Both the position numbers and the translations under genes were made by a program. Below the pieces are notes generated by a model that saw only the letters and a list, made by a program, of their open reading frames with translations, had not been told where the DNA came from and searched no databases. This document shows, one piece after another, positions 1 to 9,014 of a DNA stretch of 38,492 nt. Source of the DNA: Gemmatimonadota bacterium (GTDB taxonomy: Bacteria > Gemmatimonadota > Gemmatimonadetes > Palauibacterales > Palauibacteraceae); assembly GCA_022826685.1 (NCBI GenBank), contig JAJDUL010000013.1, forward strand, positions 1 to 38,492. The letters are read 5' to 3'. The number at the start of each line of letters is the position of its first letter. Within the stretch, counting starts at the first letter, position 1.

Positions 1-738
1 CCGATCCGCATGACGGCGCCCGCGGGCACCATCGTGAACCCGGTGGAGCCCGCCGCATGCGCCGCCCGCGGCGTGATCGGCTATCGGGTCTTCGACGCGA
101 TCATGGGCGCCATCGCCGAGGCCGTGCCGGAACTCGTCATCGCCGGCTGCGAAGGGGGGCCGACGCTGTTCTCGGTGGGCGGCCACCATGAGGGACGACC
201 GTTCGTGCTCACCGAGGTGCTCGTCAGCAGCTGGGGCGCCCGGGCCGCGCGCGACGGCGTGGAGGGAATCTCCAACCCCGCGGCGAACCTCTCGAACCAG
301 CCTGTCGAGTTGATCGAGGCGGAACTGCCGCTCGAGGTCACCCGGTACGGATTGGTCCCCGATTCCGGCGGCGCCGGCAAGCACCGGGGGGGCCTCGCGT
401 CCGTGCGAGAGTTCCGCTTCCTCGCCGAGCGCTCCGAGTTCACGATCCGCACCGACCGGCGCGACCACCCTCCGTACGGCATCGCCGGCGGCCACCCCGG
501 CGGACGGTCGGCCAACACGCTGATCGACCAGGACGGCGAGCACGACGTCCCGACGATGCCCATGAAGAGCTTCATCGCGCGAAGAGGCGACATCTTCCGC
601 ATGATCTCCGCGGGCGGCGGCGGCTACGGCGACCCGCGCGAGCGGGACCCGGCCGCCGTCCTGGAAGATGTGCGGGAGGGGAAGCTGACCCGCGCGGCGG
701 CCCGCGACCTCTACGGCGTCGTCATTACAGCCGACTGA
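1..738 (+). CDS. hyuB: N-methylhydantoinase B / HyuB-family protein, C-terminal part
   Basis: The reading frame is open from the first base, so the gene begins before the window and only about 245 C-terminal residues are visible. The text P-x-G-T-I-V-N-P, the Gly-rich stretch D-S-G-G-A-G-K-H-R-G-G-L and the closing S-A-G-G-G-G-Y-G-D-P are hallmarks of the hydantoinase B/oxoprolinase family. Members work with an HyuA subunit in ATP-dependent opening of hydantoin or 5-oxoproline rings in the cytoplasm. The HyuA partner, if present, lies off the left edge. The gene stops 6 bp before the convergent D-aminoacylase-like gene. Hydantoinases and D-aminoacylases both act in turnover of modified amino acids, so the adjacency may be functional. 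The exact substrate cannot be read from the sequence. Confidence 0.9.
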   Translation, partial: PIRMTAPAGTIVNPVEPAACAARGVIGYRVFDAIMGAIAEAVPELVIAGCEGGPTLFSVGGHHEGRPFVLTEVLVSSWGARAARDGVEGISNPAANLSNQPVELIEAELPLEVTRYGLVPDSGGAGKHRGGLASVREFRFLAERSEFTIRTDRRDHPPYGIAGGHPGGRSANTLIDQDGEHDVPTMPMKSFIARRGDIFRMISAGGGGYGDPRERDPAAVLEDVREGKLTRAAARDLYGVVITAD

Positions 739-744
739 ACCGAC

Positions 745-2319
745 CTACGCCCCTTTTCGCAGCACGGCGCCGGCCCGTTCGCCGGTGAGTGTCCCGTCGC
801 GAAGGGTGACGGTGCCGTTGACCACGACGTGGCGCATGCCGGTCGCGAGCCGGTTGGGTTCGAAGGTCGTGCCGGTGTCGGCGAACGTCTCCGGGTCGAA
901 CGCGACGACATCGGCGCGCATGCCGGGCTTGAGCAGGCCCCGATCCGAGAGGCCGACGATCTCCGCCGGCAGGCCGCTGAGCCGGTACACCGCCTCCTCG
1001 GGCGTGAGCCGGCCCGTCTCCCGGACCATGAAGCGCCAGAACCAGGAGGCCCACGTGTAGGCGCCCATGAAGGAGGCGCCGGCCAGCGGTCCGTTCAGGG
1101 CGAGCGCCGTGGCGTCGGAGGCCGGCACGCAGAGTTCATGGGAGAAGACATCCTCCTGCTGATCCTCCGAATAGGCGCGGAGGAGCACCATGGGAGCCTG
1201 GTCCGCACCCACGCTGTCGAGCAGAAGGTCACAGGCGGCGTCGAGGGCCGTGGTCTCCCGATGCCGCGCGATCTCCTCGAAGTCCAGGCGCGCCATCTCC
1301 GGCCAGACCTCGTTGTCCACGAGGTAAATCCGACCCCAGTCTCCCAGCCCCGTGATGATGGATTTGTGGGCACCGATCCGCGCCCGAATTTCAGGCTTCC
1401 GGAGCAGCCGTGCCTGTTCGTCCGGGCTCGCGTTCAGCACCTGTGGCGGGAGCATGGCATAGAGGAAGGTCAGACCGTAGAGCCGGGTGTGCATGTCGAA
1501 CGCGATGTCGTCGCCCGCGGCTCTGGCGGCGTCCACAAGTTCGATGCAGCGGTTCGTCTGGTCGGGCCCGCTTCTGGGGGCGAGGTGGGAAACCTGGAGT
1601 CGGATGCCCGCCTTGCGGGCCGTGCGGATCGCTTCGGCCACCGCCTCGTCGGCGCGGTCCTCGCGCTCGCGGGTGTGGGTCGCGTAGAAGCCGCCCCGCC
1701 GCGCCGTGACCCGGGCCAGTTCCGTGATCTCCGCCTCCCCGGCGCCCTGCTCCGGCGCGTACTCCAGACCCGTGGAGTAGCCCCAGGCGCCCGCCTCCAG
1801 CCCCTCCTCCAGCAGCCGCGTCATGGACGCGACTTCGTCGCGCGTCGCCGGACGGGCCTCCAGCCCCAGCGTGGCCAGGCGCAGCTGCCCGTTCGGCACC
1901 AGCGTCATGACGTTGACGGCGGGTGCCGCCTCCTCGAGCCGATCCAGGTAGGCGGCGGGCGTGGACCAGTCCAGCGGCAGGCTGCCGTCGAAGCCGTAGA
2001 TGATGCGGCTCGAAAGCTCCGCATCCCTGATCGGGAAGCAGCCGTGACCGCAGTTCCCGATGACCTCCGTCGTCACCCCCTGGTGGATGGCGCTGACCGC
2101 CCGCGGGTCCACGAGCAGCGTGTAGTCGGAGTGGCTGTGCACGTCGATGAAGCCGGGCGCGACGGCGAGACCGCGGGCGTCAAGCTCGATGGCCGCTTCC
2201 GCCTCGACGGCACCCACGTGGGTAATCCGGCCCTCGTGAACGATCACATCGGTCCTGACCGGTTCCGCACCCGTACCGTCGAACACCAGGCCGCCACGGA
2301 TGATCAGGTCAAGGCTCAT
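745..2319 (-). CDS. N-acyl-D-amino-acid deacylase / D-aminoacylase-like amidohydrolase
   Basis: A 524-residue amidohydrolase-superfamily enzyme of the D-aminoacylase branch, expected to hydrolyse N-acyl-D-amino acids to a carboxylate and a free D-amino acid. Visible metal-site motifs are H-S-H-S-D at 61-65, a conserved Cys in N-C-G-H-G (C90), T-H-T-R with H215 and S-H-L with H245. The C-terminal A-D-V-V-A-F-D-P region is the usual small beta-domain closing the TIM-barrel hydrolase. Length is normal for the family. There is no signal peptide, so it should be cytoplasmic. It is the last gene of a minus-strand run, 32 bp after the PanE-like gene, and converges with the hydantoinase gene. Related dihydropyrimidinase-type hydrolases are an alternative, but the NCGHG and YATHTR motifs favour D-aminoacylase. 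Confidence 0.88.
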   Translation of the reverse strand: MSLDLIIRGGLVFDGTGAEPVRTDVIVHEGRITHVGAVEAEAAIELDARGLAVAPGFIDVHSHSDYTLLVDPRAVSAIHQGVTTEVIGNCGHGCFPIRDAELSSRIIYGFDGSLPLDWSTPAAYLDRLEEAAPAVNVMTLVPNGQLRLATLGLEARPATRDEVASMTRLLEEGLEAGAWGYSTGLEYAPEQGAGEAEITELARVTARRGGFYATHTREREDRADEAVAEAIRTARKAGIRLQVSHLAPRSGPDQTNRCIELVDAARAAGDDIAFDMHTRLYGLTFLYAMLPPQVLNASPDEQARLLRKPEIRARIGAHKSIITGLGDWGRIYLVDNEVWPEMARLDFEEIARHRETTALDAACDLLLDSVGADQAPMVLLRAYSEDQQEDVFSHELCVPASDATALALNGPLAGASFMGAYTWASWFWRFMVRETGRLTPEEAVYRLSGLPAEIVGLSDRGLLKPGMRADVVAFDPETFADTGTTFEPNRLATGMRHVVVNGTVTLRDGTLTGERAGAVLRKGA

Positions 2320-2351
2320 GGCATCGGGCCGCTCGTCGTGAAGCTCGACGG

Positions 2352-3332
2352 CTAGTCCGGAGGATAGGCGCCGGCGGCGCGGGCGCGCTGGCGGACCAGG
2401 GCGAGGACCACGTCGATCGTTGGGGTTGAGACGTCGACCATGCGCCCCATCTCCTGCACCGCCGTGACGAGGGCGTCGATCTCCATCGGACGGCCCTTGT
2501 CGAGGTCCTGCAGCATCGATGTGCGGTGCTCACCCACGGCCGCGATCCCCTTGATCCGCCGCTCGATGTCGATCGAAAAGCGGGCGCCCAGGGCTTCGGC
2601 CACGGCCTGCCCTTCGAGCATCATCGCCTTCGCGACCGCGCGCGTGTCGGGGTCGCCGGCGATCGTTCCCAGCGTCCCGAGGGTGAGCGCGCTGATCGGG
2701 TTGAAGGCGAGGTTCCCCCACAGCTTCACCCACATCTCGTTCCGGATCCCCCGGACCGGAGCGCGGAAGCCGGCTTCGATCATCGCCTTCGCGAGCCGAC
2801 GCACACGTTCGGTCTTCTCGCCGCTGGGCTCGCCGAGCGTGAACCGGTTGTATTTCAGGTGCCGGATGACGCCCGGTTCCGATACCTCGGTGGCCGCGTA
2901 CACCACGCAGCCGATCACGCGTTCCGGACCGATCCCATCCCACTGCACGCCGCCGGGGTCGAGGCTCTCGAGGCGGCGGTCCCGCCACGGTCCCTCGAGT
3001 TGGTAGAAGTACCACCACGGGAGACCGTTCGTCGCCATGACGACGGCGGTGTCGGGCCCGAGCAGCGGCTGCATCGGTTCCACGATCCAGGGGACGGAAT
3101 GTGCCTTGAGCGTGACGATCACATAGTCCTGAGGCCCCGCCTTCGACGGATCGTCCGTGCAGACCGGGTGCGCGACGCGCTCCTCGCCGTCGATCAGTAG
3201 CCGCACGCCGTCTCGCTGCATCGCTTCCAGGTGGGGGCCGCGCGCGATGAGGGTGACGTCCCGACCCGCGAGGGAAAGCTGCGCGCCGAGGTATCCCCCG
3301 ATCGCGCCCGCCCCGTAGATGCAGATCCGCAT
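2352..3332 (-). CDS. Ketopantoate reductase (PanE/ApbA) family protein
   Basis: A 326-residue protein with an N-terminal Rossmann nucleotide site, G-A-G-A-I-G-G at 7-13, then T-L-K-A-H at 74-78. The C-terminal ketopantoate-reductase helical domain contains K-L-W-G-N-L-A-F-N-P-I-S-A-L. There K203 aligns with the catalytic lysine of the family and N207/N211 with substrate-site residues. The later S-M-L-Q-D-L-D-K-G-R-P-M-E-I-D-A stretch is also conserved. The family reduces 2-dehydropantoate to pantoate with NADPH, but many paralogues act on other 2-keto acids. A panB gene is present about 18 kb away in a different operon. This gene instead sits between an acyl-CoA ligase (13 bp upstream) and a D-aminoacylase, so a catabolic 2-keto-acid reductase is equally likely. 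Confidence 0.88.
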   Translation of the reverse strand: MRICIYGAGAIGGYLGAQLSLAGRDVTLIARGPHLEAMQRDGVRLLIDGEERVAHPVCTDDPSKAGPQDYVIVTLKAHSVPWIVEPMQPLLGPDTAVVMATNGLPWWYFYQLEGPWRDRRLESLDPGGVQWDGIGPERVIGCVVYAATEVSEPGVIRHLKYNRFTLGEPSGEKTERVRRLAKAMIEAGFRAPVRGIRNEMWVKLWGNLAFNPISALTLGTLGTIAGDPDTRAVAKAMMLEGQAVAEALGARFSIDIERRIKGIAAVGEHRTSMLQDLDKGRPMEIDALVTAVQEMGRMVDVSTPTIDVVLALVRQRARAAGAYPPD

Positions 3333-3345
3333 CAGCCGCCGGCGG

Positions 3346-4917
3346 TCAGGTCAGGCCGAGCTTCTCGGCCATGCCGATGCGCTGGAGCTTGCCGGTGGGA
3401 CCCTTGGGGATGTCGTCCATTAGGAGGATCTTCCGCGGGACCTTGAAGTCGGCGAGACGTTCCGCCGCGAACGCCCGGATCTCCTCCGGCGTCGCGGTCA
3501 TGCCCAGGCGGAGTACCGCCGCCGCCGCGATCTCCTCGCCCAGCTTCGGGTGGGGCATCGCGAACGCCACGACCTGACGCACGGCCGGGTGGTCGAGGAT
3601 CGCCTCGTCGATGTCGCGTGGCGAGATCTTCTCTCCCCCGCGGTTGATGATCTCCTTCAGACGACCCGTGATCGTGACGTAGCCCTCGTCGTCCATCACG
3701 CCCTGGTCGCCCGTGCGCAACCACCCGTCCGTGAAAGCCTCGGCGTTCGCGGCGGGATTGTTCTCGTATCCCCGCGTGACGTTCGCGCCGCGAATCACGA
3801 TCTCGCCCACTTCGCCCGCCGGCAGGAGCTGCGGGCCCGCCTCGGCCATCACCGATACGTCGGGGCCGGCCGCGACGCCCACCGTCCCCGGCTTGCGCAC
3901 CGCGGGGGGGAGTGGGTTGCTCGTCATCTGGTGTGCGGCCTCGGTCATGGCGTACGACTCGATGACCGGGACGCCGAACGTCGCCTCGAGTTCCGCCATC
4001 ACCTGCGGCAGGAGGGGAGCCGAGGCCGAGCGGATGAAGCGGAGGCCGGCCCGTTCGATCACGTCCCGATTTCTTGGCGCGCGCACAAGGATCGCCTGGT
4101 GCATGGTGGGAACGGCCGAGTAATAGGTCGGCCGCGCCTCGTCGAGCCACGCATAGAAACGAAGCGCGTTGAAACCGGGCGTCGCGAAGATCGAGGCGCC
4201 GACGCGGAGCGGGGCGAGGACCGCGGCGATGAGCCCGTGGATGTGGAACAGCGGCATCACGTTCAGACAACGGTCGTCGGCCGTGAGGCGCATCGTGTGC
4301 GCGACGTTGTCCGCCGAGGCGCACACGTTCCGGTGGGAGAGCGGCACGATCTTGGGCCGGGAGGTCGTCCCCGAAGTGTGCAGGATGAGGGCGACGTCGT
4401 CCCCTTCCGCGAGCCCACCCCGGAGGGCGTTCGCCGCCGGGTTCCCGTTCTCGGGGCCCTCGCTGCCCGATCCGTCCCCGCCGGTGCGCGACCGCGCCAG
4501 GTGGAAGGTCCCGGCCGGCGCCTCCGGGTCGACACACAGCTCGAGAATCGCGATCCCCCGTTCCACGGCCGCGGCCCGCGCCGGCGAGTCGCTCCCGAAT
4601 TCCAGGATGACCGCCTTCGCGTCGAGGTCCGAGAGATAGAACTCGTATTCCGGCTGCCGGTAGAGGGGGTTCAGCGGCGCGGCCGTCGCCGCGCACGCCA
4701 CGGAGACGAACGCGGAGGCCATCTCGGGCCCGTTCGGGAGGACGATCGCCACCCGATCGTTCCGCCCAATGCCGAACCGATTGAGGGCGCCCACGGTCGT
4801 TTCGACCTGGCGGCGGAGGCCCGTGAAGTCGAGCGGATCGCGGTCGGGGGCGGCGATGGCGGGACTCTCCCCCGAACCGCTCTCGAGCAGTTCCCAGACG
4901 GTGACGGTATCCGGCAT
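3346..4917 (-). CDS. AMP-forming acyl-CoA synthetase, oxalate-CoA-ligase (AAE3/Pcs60)-like
   Basis: A 523-residue adenylate-forming enzyme that activates a carboxylic acid with ATP and then CoA. The P-loop H-T-S-G-T-T-S-R-P-K lies at 180-189, the Y-A-M-T-E motif at 322-326, the hinge region G-R-L-K-E-I-I-N-R-G-G-E-K-I-S-P near 418-433, and the catalytic lysine in P-T-G-K-L-Q-R at K510. Several long stretches recall the plant/yeast oxalyl-CoA synthetase group: P-L-N-P-L-Y then E-F-Y-L-S-D; M-P-L-F-H-I-H-G; S-A-V-P-T-M-H-Q; M-T-S-N-P-L-P. That resemblance is from memory of the family and makes oxalate a good but unproven substrate guess. No oxalyl-CoA decarboxylase gene is in the window. The gene sits 73 bp after the ankyrin gene and 13 bp before the PanE-like gene. 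Confidence 0.85.
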   Translation of the reverse strand: MPDTVTVWELLESGSGESPAIAAPDRDPLDFTGLRRQVETTVGALNRFGIGRNDRVAIVLPNGPEMASAFVSVACAATAAPLNPLYRQPEYEFYLSDLDAKAVILEFGSDSPARAAAVERGIAILELCVDPEAPAGTFHLARSRTGGDGSGSEGPENGNPAANALRGGLAEGDDVALILHTSGTTSRPKIVPLSHRNVCASADNVAHTMRLTADDRCLNVMPLFHIHGLIAAVLAPLRVGASIFATPGFNALRFYAWLDEARPTYYSAVPTMHQAILVRAPRNRDVIERAGLRFIRSASAPLLPQVMAELEATFGVPVIESYAMTEAAHQMTSNPLPPAVRKPGTVGVAAGPDVSVMAEAGPQLLPAGEVGEIVIRGANVTRGYENNPAANAEAFTDGWLRTGDQGVMDDEGYVTITGRLKEIINRGGEKISPRDIDEAILDHPAVRQVVAFAMPHPKLGEEIAAAAVLRLGMTATPEEIRAFAAERLADFKVPRKILLMDDIPKGPTGKLQRIGMAEKLGLT

Positions 4918-4990
4918 GGTCAGGTCAGGCCGGCCTGACGTCGCCGGTCTTGGTTGAAGGTTCTCGGCACGGACAGCCGACCGCGTATGG

Positions 4991-6763
4991 TCAGCAGGAG
5001 ACGCAGCGGTGGTTGTTCTTCGCCCCCAGACTCTCGAGGAGGGCGATCGTCTCCGGGAACGGCTGCACGCGCTGCACCGGCCCGTTGGCCAGATCGACGG
5101 TCGTCTGGCCGTTGCGGGCCACGAGCGTCACGTCGGCGCCCTGTTCGACGAGATAGAGGATCATCTCGTTGTCGCCGCGCGAGGCGGCGTGGTGGGCGGG
5201 CGTGTAGCCGTTGTGGTCGCGCGCGTTCACGTCGGCGCCGAGTTCCTCGACGAGGAACTTCATCGCCGGAAGCCAGCCGTCCGGCACGTGGCGGTGCGAG
5301 TTGCCGGCGAAGCCTTGCCCGTAGCCGACGCCGGCCGCCGCATGGATGGGGTGGACCGCCGGACCGCCCACCGGGATCGGGTCGAGACCGGAGTGATCGA
5401 TGTCGTCTCCGCCACGGCCGTAACGCCGCGCCGGCACCTTCGCGGTCGGCGTCGCGGGATCGGCCCCGTACTCCAGGAGCATCTTCATGGCTTCGATGTC
5501 GAGCGCGTGCGCGGCCCTCCAGAAGGGCGTGGCGCCGGTGCGGTCGACGCCGAGAAGATCGCGATTGTACGTCGTGAACCAGAGCGACTTCTTCAGCCGC
5601 GGGTTCGGATCGACGCCCGCGTCGAGCAGCGTGCGCATCACGTCGATGTACGACCACTCCTGCTGATGCACATCCGTGGGCTGCGGATGCCGGGCCTTCG
5701 GCGCCCAGTGCATGTTGAGCGCCGCGTAGAGCGGCGTGGCGCCGGCGTCGCTCGCGAGGTTGGGATCGGCGCCGCGCGAGAAGAGTTCCATCGCGAGATC
5801 GAAGTGTCCGTTGATCATCGCGATGAGCAGCGGGGTCGTGTCGTCCGCGGCGCTCCGCTGGTCGATGTCCGCGCCCTTGTCGAGCAGAACGAGTGCCGCG
5901 TCCCGGTGGCCTTCGCGGGCCGCGAGCAGCAGCGCCGTCAGTCCGCCGTGCGTGCCGACGAGATCGGCGTAGTTGCCCAGGCAGCCGGAGCAGGTGGGCT
6001 CCTCGGGGTCCTCGAGCCGCACGGTCTGGAGGCCGGGGCCGAGCCCGGCGGTCGGCTGGGGGGCGGCTTCGCGCCGTGACGGGGCCGGCGGCGTGCGGCC
6101 CGCCCGGAGCGCGGCCACGCGGGCATTGCGTTCGCGGCGGTCGAGCTGGTCCCACGCGTCCCGGGCGACGATGTCGAGCACGTATGCCGTGAGCGAGGCG
6201 TCGGCCCCCGCGTCGATGAGGGCGCTCACCGAGCCGGCCCGGCCCGCCGCCGCGGCGAACATGAGCGGCGTCTGGCCCCATTCGGGCTCCCGGGCGTCCG
6301 GATCGGCGCCGTGGCGCAACAGCGCCTCGACCGCCTCCGGCGACCCGGCCGAGGCCGCGAAGTGCAGCGCGGTCGCGCCGGTCGAGGTCGCCGCGTCCGC
6401 GTTCGCGCCCGCTTTCAGCAGCGCCTCTGCGAGCAGAGCGTGTGCCGCCCGGCTCGCCACGTGGAGCGGCGTGTGCCCGCCCAGCCGCGTGCCCGCCTCG
6501 AGGTCCGCGCCCGCGTCGATCAGCACCTCGGCCACGTCGAGCCGCCCCTTCATCGCGGCCCAGTGGAGTGCCGTCATGCCGTCGCCCAGGGCGCCGTTCA
6601 CGTCCTCGCCCGCGGCGAGCAGCGACCGCACGGCTTCCAGGTCGCCGCGCATGGCCGCATCGGCCACCGGAGCATCCGGCCCGGTCGGCGACCCGGCCGG
6701 CGCCGCCGCCCCGAGCGCGAGCAGCGCCGCGGCGGCAAAGACGATCGATCGCGCGCGCCGCAT
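4991..6763 (-). CDS. Secreted ankyrin-repeat protein
   Basis: A 590-residue protein with a typical signal peptide (R-R-A-R-S then a hydrophobic run ending A-A-P-A-G near residue 24) followed by many ankyrin repeats. The repeats show as recurring G-x-T-A-L-H-W-A-A/G-x-T-P-L-H-x-A motifs at roughly 35-190 and again at 255-585. Between them lies a linker with C-S-G-C. The repeats should form an exported protein-binding solenoid. The start codon overlaps the DUF1552 stop codon by one base (TGATG), so it is translationally coupled to the cytochrome/DUF1552 pair and probably works with it in the periplasm. Ankyrin proteins are often discussed as host-interaction factors in sponge symbionts, but the operon position argues first for a role with its cytochrome-type neighbours. 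Confidence 0.88.
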   Translation of the reverse strand: MRRARSIVFAAAALLALGAAAPAGSPTGPDAPVADAAMRGDLEAVRSLLAAGEDVNGALGDGMTALHWAAMKGRLDVAEVLIDAGADLEAGTRLGGHTPLHVASRAAHALLAEALLKAGANADAATSTGATALHFAASAGSPEAVEALLRHGADPDAREPEWGQTPLMFAAAAGRAGSVSALIDAGADASLTAYVLDIVARDAWDQLDRRERNARVAALRAGRTPPAPSRREAAPQPTAGLGPGLQTVRLEDPEEPTCSGCLGNYADLVGTHGGLTALLLAAREGHRDAALVLLDKGADIDQRSAADDTTPLLIAMINGHFDLAMELFSRGADPNLASDAGATPLYAALNMHWAPKARHPQPTDVHQQEWSYIDVMRTLLDAGVDPNPRLKKSLWFTTYNRDLLGVDRTGATPFWRAAHALDIEAMKMLLEYGADPATPTAKVPARRYGRGGDDIDHSGLDPIPVGGPAVHPIHAAAGVGYGQGFAGNSHRHVPDGWLPAMKFLVEELGADVNARDHNGYTPAHHAASRGDNEMILYLVEQGADVTLVARNGQTTVDLANGPVQRVQPFPETIALLESLGAKNNHRCVSC

Positions 6764-8154
6764 CAGTCCGCCGCCTCCGCGAAGGAGAACGACCCGGTGC
6801 TGTTCCCGAAGCTCGTCATATCGTCCATCCCGAGCCGGTGCATGAGGCTCAGCATCACGTTCGCCATCGGCGTCCCCGGCGCGGCCCGCAGGTGCAGATT
6901 GCCCTCCATCCTTCCGTGCGCGCCGCCCACCACGAAGAGCGGGCAGCGCTTGTGGTTGTGCACGTTCGGATCCCCCATCGGCGACCCGTAGACGATCATC
7001 GTCTTGTCGAGCAGGTGCGTGTCCCCCTCCATCGACTCCTTCAGCCGGTCGAGGAAGTACGGGACGAGCCCGACGTGGTAGCGGTTTATCTGCGCGAAGT
7101 CCGTGATGTTGTTCTCGTTGTCGCCGTGGTGCGACGCCGGGTGGAAGCCGTTGTCGATCCCGCTCTCCGGATAGACCCGCCCGGACGCGTCCCGCCCCAT
7201 CTTGAACGAGAACACGCGGGTCATGTCCGCCTGGAAGGCGAGCGCCTGCAGGTCGAACATCAGCTTCACGTGCTCGTCGAACGAATCGGGCACGCCCGCC
7301 GGCGCCTCCGGAAGGTCCCGGTTCTCGCCGGATTCGTTGCGCGCCACGACCCGCTGGATGCGGCGCTCGATCTCCCGCACGTTCTCCAGGTAGCGGTCCA
7401 TGCGCTGCCGGTCAGACGGATCGAGCCGGCCCTTGAGGCTCGCGACCTCGCCGGTGAGAAAGTCGAGGATGCTGGCGCTCGAGCGTTGTCTGGCTGCACG
7501 CGCCTCCGGCGTCCCGCCCGCCCCGAAGAGCTGATCGAAGGCGACCCGCGGATCCCGGATCATCGGAAGCGGCTGCGTCGGCGACGACCAGCTGATCGTG
7601 TCCGTGTAGACGCACGCGTACCCGTACGCGCAGCCCCCCGCCTGGTCGACGTTCTCAATGCAGAGCTGCATCGACGGGATCGGCGTGTCCTGCCCGAACC
7701 GGTTCGCGTACAGCTGGTCCATCGAGGTCCCCACGAAGACATCCGAACTCTCCGTCTGCTTCGGATGCGCCTGCGTAAGGAACGTCGCGCTCGACCGGAA
7801 GTGGTCGCCCCCGATCTCCTTCGGCTGTCGGGCTTCGGCCGGCTCGACATCCGTATCGCTGATGATCGTGAGAAGATCCCGGTACGGCTCGAGCGAACTC
7901 AACGCAGTCGGCGACAGGTCGAAGCCCCGGCCCGTCGCCGCGGGAGACCAATAGTTCTGCGCCGCCCCGAATCCGCTGCTCCCCGCCGAGCCGTGCACCA
8001 TCTCGATGCAGACGAGCCGGGTCGGATCCGCGACCTCACGCGCCCACAGCCGGCCCGCCGGCACCATCGCGTCGAGCAGCGGCAGAGCGACGGTCGCCCC
8101 CGCGCCTCGAAGGAACGTCCGGCGAGAGAGGTGTTTCCCTGTGATGAACTCCAT
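6763..8154 (-). CDS. DUF1552 domain protein with Tat signal
   Basis: A 463-residue protein beginning with a twin-arginine signal, S-R-R-T-F-L-R-G-A-G followed by a hydrophobic stretch, so it should be exported folded. The body matches DUF1552, a family resembling the alkaline-phosphatase-like DUF1501 proteins. Recognisable stretches include M-V-H-G-S-A-G-S-S-G-F-G, H-P-A-S-H-H-G-D near the end, and Y-G-S-P-M-G-D-P-N-V-H-N-H. DUF1552 genes classically pair with DUF1592/1588 cytochrome genes, as here; the function of the pair is not established. The start was set at the ATG encoding M-E-F-I-T-G-K-H because it overlaps the upstream stop codon by one base and places the Tat motif at residues 10-13. 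The frame stays open upstream only as a shadow of the DUF1588 gene. Confidence 0.88.
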   Translation of the reverse strand: MEFITGKHLSRRTFLRGAGATVALPLLDAMVPAGRLWAREVADPTRLVCIEMVHGSAGSSGFGAAQNYWSPAATGRGFDLSPTALSSLEPYRDLLTIISDTDVEPAEARQPKEIGGDHFRSSATFLTQAHPKQTESSDVFVGTSMDQLYANRFGQDTPIPSMQLCIENVDQAGGCAYGYACVYTDTISWSSPTQPLPMIRDPRVAFDQLFGAGGTPEARAARQRSSASILDFLTGEVASLKGRLDPSDRQRMDRYLENVREIERRIQRVVARNESGENRDLPEAPAGVPDSFDEHVKLMFDLQALAFQADMTRVFSFKMGRDASGRVYPESGIDNGFHPASHHGDNENNITDFAQINRYHVGLVPYFLDRLKESMEGDTHLLDKTMIVYGSPMGDPNVHNHKRCPLFVVGGAHGRMEGNLHLRAAPGTPMANVMLSLMHRLGMDDMTSFGNSTGSFSFAEAAD

Positions 8155-9002
8155 CAGTCCTCCTGGGATCCCGCTTGCATGTCGTCGACCACGGCCTCGG
8201 TCCCCTTCAACCGGAACGCCGGGCTGTTGACCACACCGAGGATGAACGCGGACATGCGGTGGTCCTGTTCGGCGGCCTGCCGCGCAATGGACCGCACGGT
8301 CGGCATGTCGTAGTACTCGACCCGCCGGCCCAGCGCGTAGGCGAGCAGGTTCTCCGTGAACGCGCGCACGAGTGGCACCGGCCGGGCGAGAAGCGCCGCG
8401 CGCAGATCCGCCGCGCTCGTCACCGGCGTGCCGTCGTAGAGTTCGCCCTGCGCCTCGATCGGGCTCCCGCTGTCCTTGATGCGCCGTGCCCCCGTCCCGT
8501 CGAAGTACTCCAGCGCGAGACCGATCGGGTCGATCACGCGGTGGCACGAACGGCAGGCCGGGCTCGCGCGGTGCATCTCCAGCCGCTCCCGCACCGTGAG
8601 CAGGCGGCCCTCCTCGGCCTCCGGCGTCGCCTCCAGGTCGGAGACATCCGGCGGGGGCGGAGGCGGGGGCGTCCCCAGCAGCACCTCCATCACCCACTTC
8701 CCTCGCAGCACCGGAGACGTCCGGCTCGCATGCGAGGTGAGGGTGAGGACGCTCCCGTGCCCCAGCACGCCGCGGCGCTCCGGTTCAAGGATCTCGATCC
8801 TGCGGAAATCCGTTCCCGTCACTCCGGGGATGCCGTAGTGCCGCGCCAGGCGTTCATTCACGAACGTGTAGTCGGCCGTCAGCAGTTCGAGCAGACTCCG
8901 GTCTTCCTGCACCAGCGTGTGGAAGAGGAGTTCCGTCTCCCGGTGCATCGCCTCCTTGAGCTGCTGGTCGAAGTCCGGATAGAGGCGGACGTCCGGGTTC
9001 AT
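8154..9002 (-). CDS. DUF1592/DUF1588/DUF1585 C-terminal part, separated from its N-terminal half by an amber codon
   Basis: This 282-residue frame starts in the middle of the DUF1592 domain (N-P-D-V-R-L-Y-P-D-F-D, then L-L-T-A-D-Y-T-F-V-N-E-R-L-A-R-H-Y-G-I-P). It continues through DUF1588 (G-V-L-G-H-G-S-V-L-T-L-T-S-H-A-S-R-T-S-P-V-L-R-G) and a C-R-S-C-H motif in D-P-I-G-L-A-L-E-Y-F-D context. It ends with DUF1585 (A-F-T-E-N-L-L-A-Y-A-L-G-R-R-V-E-Y-Y-D). It lies in the same frame as the upstream 547-residue piece, with only a TAG and four codons between. In the family the two parts are normally one polypeptide. The ATG at 9002 may merely be an internal methionine, since there is no signal peptide here although the domains are periplasmic. 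If the TAG is real and not read through, the gene is probably inactive. Confidence 0.8.
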   Translation of the reverse strand: MNPDVRLYPDFDQQLKEAMHRETELLFHTLVQEDRSLLELLTADYTFVNERLARHYGIPGVTGTDFRRIEILEPERRGVLGHGSVLTLTSHASRTSPVLRGKWVMEVLLGTPPPPPPPDVSDLEATPEAEEGRLLTVRERLEMHRASPACRSCHRVIDPIGLALEYFDGTGARRIKDSGSPIEAQGELYDGTPVTSAADLRAALLARPVPLVRAFTENLLAYALGRRVEYYDMPTVRSIARQAAEQDHRMSAFILGVVNSPAFRLKGTEAVVDDMQAGSQED

Positions 9003-9014
9003 GCCCTCGAGGTC

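Noticed and set aside
829..2355. Long open frames antisense to the D-aminoacylase gene and, likewise, antisense to the ligase (3550-4938), NAD(P) and P450 genes
   Set aside because: They have Arg/His/Pro-rich, low-complexity translations typical of antisense frames in high-GC DNA and no recognisable domain.
8155..8697. N-terminal extension of the DUF1552 protein
   Set aside because: The frame is open, but its text is arginine/glycine-rich shadow sequence of the DUF1588 gene, and the Tat signal fixes the start at 8154.
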